A stretch of DNA of 64,000 nucleotides from contig CM076949.1 in assembly GCA_039566865.1 (NCBI GenBank), positions 20,064,501 to 20,128,500 of the forward strand, read 5' to 3'. Below, piece by piece: positions 1-11,226 of the stretch (position 1 is the stretch's first letter; every line of letters begins with the position of its first letter). The notes beneath the pieces were generated by a model that saw only the letters and a list, made by a program, of their open reading frames with translations, ran no database searches and was not told the DNA's origin. Source of the stretch: Aurelia coerulea (taxonomy: Eukaryota; Cnidaria; Scyphozoa; Semaeostomeae; Ulmaridae). A program made the translations under genes and the position numbers.

Positions 1-528
1 CAAAAAAAGTACTCCCGTTTGAAAAATCACCAAAATTTGATTACACAACCGATCTTAAATTTTATTTTTTTGTCAAGTAGATCAAGGACCAAATTATTTC
101 CCTATATATAGCAAATTTTGTAATTGGTTTAAAAATTAGCAAATTTAGCTCATTTTGGAGTTACCTGGTTTTGAAAAATACTGCAAAAAATCACGGGTGA
201 TTGCCAGATCAAATTTTTGTGCGTGTAAAGCTTCTAATTTTGTCATGAATTACAGAAAGGAATGCGTACTATCATTAGAGACTTTTATAAAATCTGAAAA
301 TTTTGACTCTTAAACACGATTGAATATTTATCTTAAAAACTATAGCTCAAAATAAGGTTTTTCAACCTGTAATTTTTCTACCTTGTTGTATCAAAAGCAA
401 AACTTTTATAACCAAGAAATATTTTTGGGTCCTTGACAAAACAAGTGAAAAAGAATAGTTTATCGAAGGTTTGATAATTGATTTTTGGTGATTTTTTAAA
501 CTGGAGTACTTTTTTGGGACACCCGGTA
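1..528. mobile_element. Palindromic MITE, CCGGGTGTCCCAAAAAAGTA family (left end cut)
   Basis: The first bases (CAAAAAAAGTACTCCCGTTT) are the inverted complement of the end at about 500-528, which finishes TTTTTTGGGACACCCGG before TA. The left terminus lies just outside the window. A relative sits at 26991-28500. Confidence 0.7.
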
Positions 529-539
529 TCTTGATTAGT

Positions 540-900
540 TTCAAAGTGGTGGCATTTATTAAATCCGGGGTAGTGGTGTCATAAATCTGCAAAACGTAAA
601 CCATGAGTGTGACAGATTTTTGCTTGTCACCATATTGTTGACCATCATAAACAATAGTTTTTCATGAAGATTGTGTCACATTTCCTATGGTAATTTAGGA
701 TTTACTATGATTTTAACTTTGTCAAAAATGTCCATGAATTCGTTCAATAAAAAGAAAAACACTGCCATTTGATAATAATCACGATGCCCAGAAATTTCGA
801 GGATAGAATTACAGAAAAGCATCTGAGTTCCTTCAAAACCGTTCAATTCATCCATTCAAAGAGAAAGTTAATGGTATTTTACACCACGTTTTTATAAATT
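540..900. repeat. Relic of the MITE family seen at 30485 and 25866
   Basis: It shares blocks such as GGCATTTATTAAATC, TTTAGGATTTAC and CCATTCAATTCAAAG-like stretches with the repeats near 30.6 and 25.9 kb. The termini are degraded. No coding potential. Confidence 0.5.
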
Positions 901-925
901 TGAATCCGACCCGATGGAGTCTCAG

Positions 926-983
926 TAAGTCACAGGAATTAATGTGTAGCATTGTGGATGCTTTTTGCAGTACGATTTCTGAG
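926..983 (+). CDS. Possible additional upstream P450 exon
   Basis: The stretch follows an AG and ends at GAG before GTAATA. One frame is open and reads KSQELMCSIVDAFCSTISE, which resembles the region before the FGRLTMEV segment of P450s. It ends in phase 0, whereas the exon at 1039 needs two carried bases, so the two do not join cleanly. Either this is not an exon, another donor is used, or there is a one-base lesion or assembly error. Confidence 0.3.
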
Positions 984-1038
984 GTAATACAAAATAGCTT
1001 TGTAAAATTTAAGCATTCTCTTTAATTTACTTTTGCAG

Positions 1039-1178
1039 ATGCTTTGGTCGTTTGACAATGGAAGTAATTATGTCAGTTGCTTTTGGACTTGAGAATGAAT
1101 TTCAAAGAGAAGGAAACAGCAAGATCACGAATGATGCTGCTAAGTTCTTTGTTATCAGTAAACTAGTTGTTCTCGTCG
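1039..1178 (+). CDS. P450 exon (helix E/F region)
   Basis: The acceptor is TTTTGCAG before 1039 and the donor is GTAAGC at 1179. The frame reads CFGRLTMEVIMSVAFG, a signature of clan 3 P450s. The exon ends with one base of a codon, completed by the first two bases of the exon at 5008 (Glu). Confidence 0.85.
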
Positions 1179-4100
1179 GTAAGCAGCAGATGTTCTTTTC
1201 TCTTTCACCTTTTCACCATGCAAATAATAAGGGCCGATTTTGTAATACAATAGCAACAGTTGCGTTTGATTGACACCTCAATTCAAAGCGATCAGCGACT
1301 GCAGACAAAAGAAGTTCTCTCAACCAATAATTCAAAACAAACAAAGCCGCAAAAGTTCCCGAAACTAGTAGGGCAAACTCTCGCCTTGTGCAAGCGAAAG
1401 GAGGTTTTTAAGAGAAGTTCTGTGCTTATAACGAAAGAAGAAGGGTAAATCTAAAGTTCTGTCTGGCGGATTTTCTTTATTTGATTCAGAAACCGAGCAG
1501 AAGACATTTTAATTTTCGCGTTTTTAGAGCTTAAATGAAACGATTACAAAGCAGCTCCTGGATCAAATAAAGAAAATTCGCCAGACAGATCTTTAGATTT
1601 ACCTTTCTTCTTTCGTAATAAGCACATAACTTCTCTTAAAAACCACCTTTCACTTGCACAATGCGAGAGTTTGCCATACTAGTTTCGGGGTAACTTTGTG
1701 CGGCCTTGGTTGTTTCGAATTACTGATTGAGAGAATTTCCTTTGTCTGCAGTCGCTAATCGCTTTGAATTGAGGTGTCAATCAAACGCAACTGTTGCTAT
1801 TGTATTACAAAATCTGCCCTTGTTCATGCAAATAGGAAGTGATGTTACAATATTCAGATGAATGCTAACCAACGATAAGCCTGGCCCCCATGCAATCATA
1901 ACCGCGATACATCGGCGATACGCTGCCGATCAGAGTTCTTACACAATGAATGCAATGGATAGGTTGTTATGAAATTGTATCTTAATTGGACAATTTAAGC
2001 CTAGGGTTAGGGTTCTTACCCCACCAGGTCTTTATACGCGGGTTTTACTGTAATTGGGAATCCTAAGGTAGGACTCATGTACCGGGTGTCCCAAAAAAGT
2101 ATAGGCGTTTGAACAATTCCTGTGAAAGAGCCTTGCATTCAAAAAATTTTATTTTCTGTTCATGTTATAGATGAGATCTCAACTTAGATTTTGCAACCTT
2201 GCATTTCCAAATCGGGTTCGTATTTGCAGAGTAATTCACTTGAGCAGGCAAACTTTCTTAGGCAGCCCAAGACAGATGGTTATTTAATTACGCATGGTTA
2301 TTTAATTTAATTTATGGTTATTTAATTTAATTAAGAACTCGATTCCTTTCTCACAACTACTACGCCTCAAGAGACTTTGCTCCAACAAGCCAGACTTTGC
2401 AGATAAAGCAAAAGAAATGTACAAATTCTTCCTGGAAAGTGGTTATCCGAAAAATGTAATTGACAACGCACTTGAGCGCGTATCAAGAATTTCACGGCAG
2501 CAAGCCCTACAAGTCAAGCCTAACGAAACCAGCGAAGACAGGATCCCACTAACTTTTACATATCACCCTCTATCAATGCCTATCAAGAGGATCATTTACA
2601 AGAATTTTGACATCCTGCAGACGAGCAAGGACACAACGGCCATTTTTTAGGGCCTCCGACGACGGGGGGGGGGGACCATGGCCCCCCACTTTTTAGCAAA
2701 TCATGCCGTTCTGAAAGGCAGCTCATCCCGTTGTATTGTGGTAAATTTTTTGTATCAAGTTTGGCCCCCCCCCCACTTTTCTGATCTCGTCGGGGGCCTT
2801 GTTTTTGCAAAACCACCATTGATGGCATTTCGCTGTGACTCTAATTTAAGAGACATTTTGGTTCGTTCAAAATTAAAAAAAAGGAAGAAAACTCTGGTAC
2901 CTACCCTTGTAGACATCCACGATGCCGCACCTGCAACCATGTTTATCAAACCCAGCTAATTCAAAATCTTGGTAACTCTTTCACTGTTCACAAACGCTTT
3001 ACTTGCTCTTCTACATGCCTAATCTATGCCATTAAATGCAGCAAGTGTGAAATTTTGTATATTGGGAAACATGCCGACAACTAGATGAAAGATTTGGTGA
3101 GCACATAAGGAACGTCGAACACAAGCTTCACGAGGATGAAAGGAAAAAGGACCAAGGCGACATTAACGTCTCGCAACACTTCAATTCGGCAGGACATTCC
3201 ATTCATGATATGAACATTCTTGGACTGTTGGATGCCCTCATAGACTCGCGAAAAAGAAAGACACTCGAGAAAAGAATAATTTTTAAACTCGACACACGTG
3301 TTCCATAAGGACTTAACAAGCAATTTTTCTTTTTATGATTGTATTTCCTCTTGCTCCTGAGCGTTCTATTTTCGCTCGTCTAATTCTTCCGTTACTTGCT
3401 CGATCCTACCGTTCTATTAAATTTTGTAAAGAGCTTCTGGCGCAGCCAAATACATTATTTTTTTAAAGTTTGTTGAGCTATGAAAGTGCAGTTTACTGTT
3501 CACTATTCTAAAGCCCCATATCACTGAACGATCACAACTGCAACGAAACTTTGGCGAGAAAGACCGTTTAGTTCTACCGGGTGTCCCAAAATGATGTATT
3601 ATTGTTTGATTGCTTACATGTCCATAACCAATAAACCGATTTTCAAACAATTTGTTTTATTTGATTGCCTAAAGGCTAAATTCTATTTTAAGATGTTGGT
3701 TGTGGCTTTACCAGTTTTTGAAAATTGGTTCATCGGTTATGGACATATAAGCAATCAAACGATAATACATCATTTTGGGACACCCGGTATAAGACACTAC
3801 TCGACACCGTCAAGTTCCTTCAGTCCTAGAACCTGGCGCCGTGAACTGTTTAAGTGTAAATGCATCTTTTCTTTTATCATTTTCTCTAATTTATATAATG
3901 GTTTAATTGATCAAGAGATTTTTAAGAATACAACTTTTAATGCATGAACTGAATCAACATTTTCTTGAAAGTACGCATTGATTGTAGTAGCATAATTCAA
4001 TAAGCATCTGTCTCAGGCTACCTCAAAATTTCCCGTCTTTAGGTGAATTACTCTGGGAATGCAAATCCGATTTGACCATGCGAGGTTACAAAATCTAAGT

Positions 4101-7100
4101 TGAGATCTCATCTATACATTAAACTGAAAATGAAAATTTTTAAATACAATGCTCCTTCACAGGAACTGTTCAAACACCTATGATTTTTTTGGGTACACGG
4201 TAGACCCCCTAAGGAATAAACCCCTAAGGATTGATAATTATTGATTTATTATGAGACTGATGAAATCACTTGATCACTATGCTTTCTGATTGCGCTGAAC
4301 GAATGGTTCTTATTGAGTAAATGCTATAAGGTCCAGGATGCGATACTTGTTGAGGATACCAAGGACTGCCCTTTTTGTCTGAGCCTTTTGTTATGCTGGT
4401 AAAGTTCAAAGCAGATCAACAGCTGGGAAACATATTACCATGCGCGAGAATCTCTTTGTGTCTTTGCTAATTCTTGTTTGGATTGTGGCCGGATTATCCG
4501 CCCACATCCTTTCCACAAAACCGAACATGCTTTCTGCGCATGATCACAGGTTTCCTTTTTGGGGGATGACCGTTGATTTGAACTTTGACGATTCGTATCC
4601 CCAACAAATACACGGTTGTGAGCCGGAGGAAGGGTATGATAGGTGATAAAATACAAGATTATACTGTTATGAATCGTGTGTCGTACTTTTTCTTACCATT
4701 TTCGTCTTTTCCCTGCGAAGCTGCGTATTCAAATAAGCGACCTGAGCGAAATGACGTCATAAGAGCGCAAAGAATCTATGTCTACTGACGTCACTTTCAA
4801 TGAAAACGAGGTAGTCTTATTGTTTTCTTATGAAGTTTTTAATTTTTAAGAAGCGCCTCCCCCTTCTGTACACAAGGTTTTAAATCGTGTATCATGCAAA
4901 CATATCCGCATACCCTGCGTACGCACTGAACAAGGATAGTCCTTTTTAAAACCGTAGATCTTGATACCCTTCCAACTGTGTGTTCATACTTTGTATTTTC
5001 TTGTCAGAATTGTTTCCTTTGCCAACATCTGTCAAAACTTGGATTAAACATCTCGCTCTTGCTGATCCTACCTATTTACTTGGCTTGCTTAAACCTGTGG
5101 TGGAAGAACGAAAGAAAAAGCCATCAAATGTAAGTCGGGGCTTGAATAGTATTACTTTGCTTTACCCATGATCTATACTTCATTGTCTGTTTACGGAATT
5201 TGCGTTTTGTACTACGGTAATAGACTCACGAAATAGTCCCAGTTATCGCAACAACAACAGCAACAGCAATGACAACAACAACAACAATAAATATTTTTGC
5301 TCAAACTGGGACTTATGGACTTTCACATCAAAGAGTGGGACGAAAATAAACAATGGACGCACAGATTTTTCTATTCCCTTTGAAACGAGGTTAATGGCCT
5401 CTTTTCGGTAGTTGGAAAATTTCAGGAGCTGTGGCATGTTGGCGTGCACTATTGCTAGATGAAGATTGCCTTCAAAATGAGGAAATTCTTGTTGAAACTG
5501 AAAGGTTTGTTAATTCTTAGATTAAAGAAACATTCATGCGAATACTTGTGGCTTTTGTTCATTGCTAACGTCACTCAAAACTTGAATTTTGAGGCGTTTT
5601 ATTATCTGACGATTGAGCTGACAATTTAGGCCCACCGCCCTTACTCGCCTTTTCGTACAGCGTTGCTATGGTTTCCATATCGGACGTGATGTCAAGGGAA
5701 ACAATTTCGTCCCAATTTTCAATGTGAAAGTCCATGAGTCGTAGTTATAGCGTCCATCAGCCTATCAATAGCAATAACTACGAACTTGCAATCAGTCTAC
5801 TACGGTAAGCCAATAAAAACTTAGCCAACGTCACTGACTGAAAACGATCAAAGAGCCAATTCAACTTTAGAAATGAAGCTGGATCGTTTTGAGGGGCAAA
5901 TCATTCCAAAATAGCATGCGAGATTTTCTGATTTTATGGACTTGTTACAAGTCTCTCTCTTCTCAGCACGAGTCGTAGAGTCGTAAGGTGCAAGAATCAC
6001 TGTCCTTTAGAGGGAGTTTCCTCTGGAACACCCTTGATGATAGTGTTAAAAATGAGCCAACACTTTATGCTTTTAAAAAGAGGATCAAAGACTGGGCTGG
6101 CGATAAATGCACCTGCAAAATATGACGATAATCTTCTGTATGAAGTATATTTTTTTGTAAATAGTTGGTTTGAATTAGTATGTTCTTAGTTACTATTGTA
6201 AATACCAACTTTAAATATGGATTAAATGAAAATGAAAAATGAAATGAAACAATGCGAGTGATCTCACAGGGTGAAGGAGAAGGAAGGAGAGAGAGACTTA
6301 CACGTTTTTATGTGTGTAAGAAACTGGTTTATAAGAAACTAGTACTACGATGACCAAAAATTTGAGAAACTCTAGTACTACGCTCAAGAACAGTTAAGAA
6401 ACTCTAAAACTTTATGTCTGTAATGTCTCTCTTATTCTCTGCCTCTTTAACGAACGTACCTTCATCTTTTCTTGACTTTTAACTGCAAAATTGGTAAAAT
6501 TTCAAATCTTCTCAGCACGAGTCGTAGAGTCGTAAGGTGTACAATGCGAGTGATCTCACAGGGTGAAGGAGAAGGAAGGAGAGAGAGACTTACACGTTTT
6601 TTTTTGTAAGAAACTGGTTTATAAGAAACTACTACTACGATGACCAAAAATTTAAGAAACTCTAGTACTACGCTCAAGAACAGTTAAGAAACTCTAAAAC
6701 TTTATGTCTGTAATGCCTCTCTTATTCGATGCCTCTCTAACAAAGGTACCTTCATCTTTTCTTGACTTTTAACTGCAAAATTGGTAAATTTTTGCCTTAA
6801 TGTGCATGGCTTCTTCTTGATGACAATGTCAATGCCAAATGGAAGCCCTTTGTCGAGAAAAAGGCTCAACTTCGAACAATACCGCACTTTTAGGCCCAAA
6901 AAATAAGAAACTAATTTAGAAACTTTTACTTCTTAAATACCGAAATTTTCATGAGAAATTAAGAAACTTTTAGTACTAAGTGCTGATCCAAAGTTTCTTA
7001 TAAAAATAACATGTATTTGATTAGGAAATCGAAATCGCGACCCTAGCACAAAGAACTCTCTCTTTCTGCTCTGCGTTTATCTTTTGCGTCTTGTACTGAC

Positions 7101-10100
7101 AAGAGAGAAACATGTAGCAAGTCCAGGGATTTTAAAATTCTCTTAGATTGGCAAAGATTTTCAAAGATTATATTCTTAAGGTTGTTGGTCTTTAAAACTC
7201 TTGTAGATTCTTAGACTTTTGAGGTATTTGAGATTTTCACAAAGGTTTTCGAGATTTGCAAGACTATCAAGACGTTGCAAGATGTATTCAATTTTTGAGA
7301 TTTTCAAAGAATTGTCGAAATGCATATGCCCGTACCGCCAATAAAACTTCAAAACTGCTGCAGCAAGTTTTTGAATTCTGGAATCGATTTGTCAGGCATG
7401 AAGGCTGTATTGGTTTGTTCACCCTGTGCCCTTTTTGTTGTGTTGCAGATGATCTGCTTGAACGCACTGCGCACGCGTTGTATTTGTCATGACCGCAATG
7501 AATCCATCTATTATGACGATGTGGTCGACTCGACGAGCCAATTTAAAGCATACTTACCTGACAGGGAGGATACCATGATCACTGAGGTGCAAGAGGTTCA
7601 GTAAAAAGCTGTAGCATTATGCCATTCCCACTCTCTGATCATAAGAAAATTGTGCTCACCTTATGCTTCTCTAACATTAAGACTGGCCCAGGAGTCTGGC
7701 AACTCAATACTTCTGTTTTGAAAGAAAAATCCTTTCTTGAAACAATAGAGGAATTTTGGGCTGATTGGCAATCAAAAAAAGATAATTACCAGACACTCCT
7801 TGAGTGGTGGGATGAAGGTAAGATCGAAATTATAAATCTAACAAAAGAATATTGTGCAAATCGTGCTAAACAAAACCGTCACAACAAATGTCGCTTATAT
7901 AAGCAATTAAGAAATATCGATCGTAAAGCCACAAAAACGGGCGAAAAAAGATTTCTTGATCTTTCAAAGAAAATCTCGGCCGAAATTAAGACGTTGGAAA
8001 TGAACGAAGCAGAAGGCGTAAAAGTAAGAGCCAAAGCAAAATGGGCTGAAAAAGGCGAGAAAGTTACGAAATACTTCTGCAACCTAGAAAAGAAACGGCA
8101 AGGTGATAGGCAAATGAAAGAAATTAAAAACAAGCAGGGACAGACCGTTACGGACCCCCTGGAGATATGCCATACCGTCAGGCAATTTTATGAGGACCTT
8201 TATAATGCAGAACATACAGATCCAGAAGTGGCAAAAAAGCTTTTTGACAAGGTTACTAAACAGCTCTCTAAAGACGAACGAGAAGTTTGCGAAGGCGCCA
8301 TTACCAAAAAAGAGTTAGGCCTTGCCCTTCTTCAAATGCAAAACGGCAAATCTCCTGGGATCGACGGTCTACCTTGTGAATTTTACAAGATTTTCTGGAG
8401 GACACTAGGAGACGACTTTACTTCAGTCGTAAATCAATGCTTTGCGGAATCGTCTTTGACAGCGTCGCAAAAATTTGGTCTGATAACCTGCCTTTTCAAA
8501 AAAGGGGAAAGAGCAGACCTCCAAAACTGGAGACCCATTAGTCTCTTAAATGCTGACTACAAAATCATTGCAAAAACTCTTGCAAACCGACTTGCTAAGG
8601 TACTAAAACATGTGGTAGCGGACGATCAGACCTGTGCCGTCCCAGGCCGTACTATCTTATCCACTTGCCATTCTCTAAGGAATATTATCGATATTTGCGA
8701 GCAGCAAAATTTGCCAGTCGGCTTACTAAGCATTGATCAAATGAAAGCATTTGACCGTGTCAGTTGGGACTTTCTTTTTAAAACTTTAGAGAAATTTGGC
8801 TTTGGTGCTTACTTTTGCAGCTGGATAAAAATCCTTTACACTGACATTGTCAGTGCCGTAAAAGTCAACGGCCATGTTTCGGACACCTTTTCTTTGGGTA
8901 GGGGTGTTAGACAAGGTTGCCCTCTTTCCGCTCTCCTCTATGTGTTAATAGCAGAAATTTTTGCTGAAAACATTCGAAAAGATAGAAGTGTTTCCGGACT
9001 GGTGGTAGACAAGCAGGAATTCAAAATTCTACAATATGCGGATGATACTACCCTTGTTCTCAGAGGCGACAAGTCTATTCAAGCTATTAAGAAACACATC
9101 GATGACTTTGAAAAAGCTGCAGGGGCTAAAATCAATGCAGGCAAAAGCGAAGGAATATGGCTCGGCAGTTTTAAAGGCCGAACCGATCGCCCACTAGGAT
9201 TCAATTGGTATAAAAGATCTCTGAAAATCCTTGGAATTTTCTTTGGGACAGAAAACACCGAGAAACTTAATTGGGAACCAAAAATCTCAAAATTTAATAA
9301 AGTTTTAAGCATGTGGAAATGCAGGGACCTGTCTTTCAGGGGGAGAGCTGTCGTTTTGAACCAACTGGCCAGTTCAGTTCTGTGGTATACAGCGACGGTT
9401 TTTCCCATGAAAGACTGGGTACTGAAACGACTAAATGCTAGCTTGTGGGATTTTTTCTACAACGGCAAAAAAGATCTCATCTCTCGCACTCAAGCAAAAC
9501 TCCCATACAAAGAGGGTGGTCTGAACGTCGTAGATATCGACAAAAAAACAGCTAGTCTCCGACTGTCATGGTTTGCTAAACTTTTCAATGACGATTCGAA
9601 AGGAAAATGGACAACACTTTTCCACCACTTCCTCGGAAAGCTAAACGATATGAATTCCGAAGGGAACACTTTAAAATGTTTCCTAGCCAGCCCCACCTCT
9701 GGTAGGCATCCCGACTTTTTCAGGGCCACCCTAAAAAGCTACTTATCTCTATGCGATAATAAACGCATCGAGCCAACTACACCGAATGAAATCTACAATG
9801 AGCCATTATTTCGAAACTCGCTACTTGCAAATGACCGACTTCTAGCCGACACAGCCTGGGCCAAATCAGGAATAACACTTGTTAGAGACATATGCTACGA
9901 GACCGTACCTGGTTTCCTCCCCCGGGCGGCAGTGGAAGAATTGGTGGGCCCAAAGTTCAAAGATTCCACTTATGACAAAATAATGTCGAATATGCCACAA
10001 AATTGGAAAGACATTGTAAACACTGAAATTGCCCCACCAGAACGACACAACTCCTGCTTTAAAATCTCAGTTCAATCGAGAAGGGCAACTAAGACCTTCG

Positions 10101-11190
10101 GCGACCTTAAGGCAAAAGATTTCTATACCCTACTAATTCATCTTGATGTTGATATTAGTAACCAGCGCTTCCGTGTATTTTGGGACGATAAATTTGGCAA
10201 AACCAAATGGCATCTCGTCTTTCACTCGCTTTTTACCCGTGACGATAATCGGAAAGCATGTGATTTGCAATGGAAAATAATACAGCTCGTTGTTCCAACT
10301 GCCGAACGCCTTTATAGGCACAAAATTATGGACAATTCGACGTGCCTACGTTGCAACTGTAAGGACGAAACTATCCTCCACCTCTTTGTTTACTGCCCAG
10401 CAGTAAAAGCTCTGTGGGATATGGTGAAATTTCTCATAGAAAATCTCAACCCGGACATTAGCATTGAAAACTTGGAGCACTTTGTTGTGGTCGGATTTGC
10501 AAACCCTAAGCTTAATAAAAAACTCATTCCGGAAAATGCAGTAAGAGACACTGCCCTCCTCGCCATCTGGAATACTAGAAATAAAATTGTATTTGATAAC
10601 GAAATCTGTCCCGTACAACATTTCTTCATCAACTCCCTAACCACAAAAATCAAAAGCGAATACATCTTAGCAAAAGATTCTCTAGCCAGCCTATTTAACT
10701 TTAAGATATCTTGGTGCAGGAACGAGGTGCTTGCATCCCTATCTCAAGACAACACTCTCACAATCAAGATTTGATCCAGTTATGTTATGTATTCCTACCT
10801 ATTTACCGTAAACAGCATATACGTTGCTGAACTGTATATTATATTCTTACCTATTCACCGTTTTTAACTACTATCATTGTTGCTGAACTGTGTATATTGC
10901 ATTTCTACGTATTTACCATTTGTAACTAAAACTATTAATCGATTGTAACAGCATATACGTTGCTGAACTGAATTTAACGGACCTGTTGTGAGAATATCTA
11001 ATTTTTCTATTATATGTATATATTGTAATTAATATTTTGTTGAATTACACGGGTCCTGGCATGTGCCAGACTCAACGAAAAAAAAAAAATGATCACTGAG
11101 GTGGTTCCTCCAGGGTGAGGCCTCTCCATTGCAGTTAGGTTTGGCTGACCCCTGCGATTACCCCAAACGTGGGTAACTCGACTGTATAAT

Positions 11191-11226
<36 letters not shown>

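Larger units (their letters stand above)
2081..4203. mobile_element. TIR element (GGGTGTCCC termini) holding nested insertions
   Basis: Its left arm starts ACCGGGTGTCCCAAAAAAGT at about 2081 and mirrors the right end at 4120-4203 (TTCACAGGAACTGTTCAAAC, then TTTTTTTGGGTACACGGTA). The arms are about 210 bp each. The interior carries the Penelope relic 2336-3335 and the small palindrome 3578-3787, so it was a landing site for later insertions. Confidence 0.7.

Noticed and set aside
5426..5505. Possible exon reading GAVACWRALLLDEDCLQNEE before a GTTTGTTA donor
   Set aside because: It is open in one frame with splice-like borders but does not fit the P450 at this point, matches no family I recognise, and lies beside simple repeats.
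7879..10665. Minus-strand frames of 60-109 codons
   Set aside because: Antisense shadows of the LINE ORF2.
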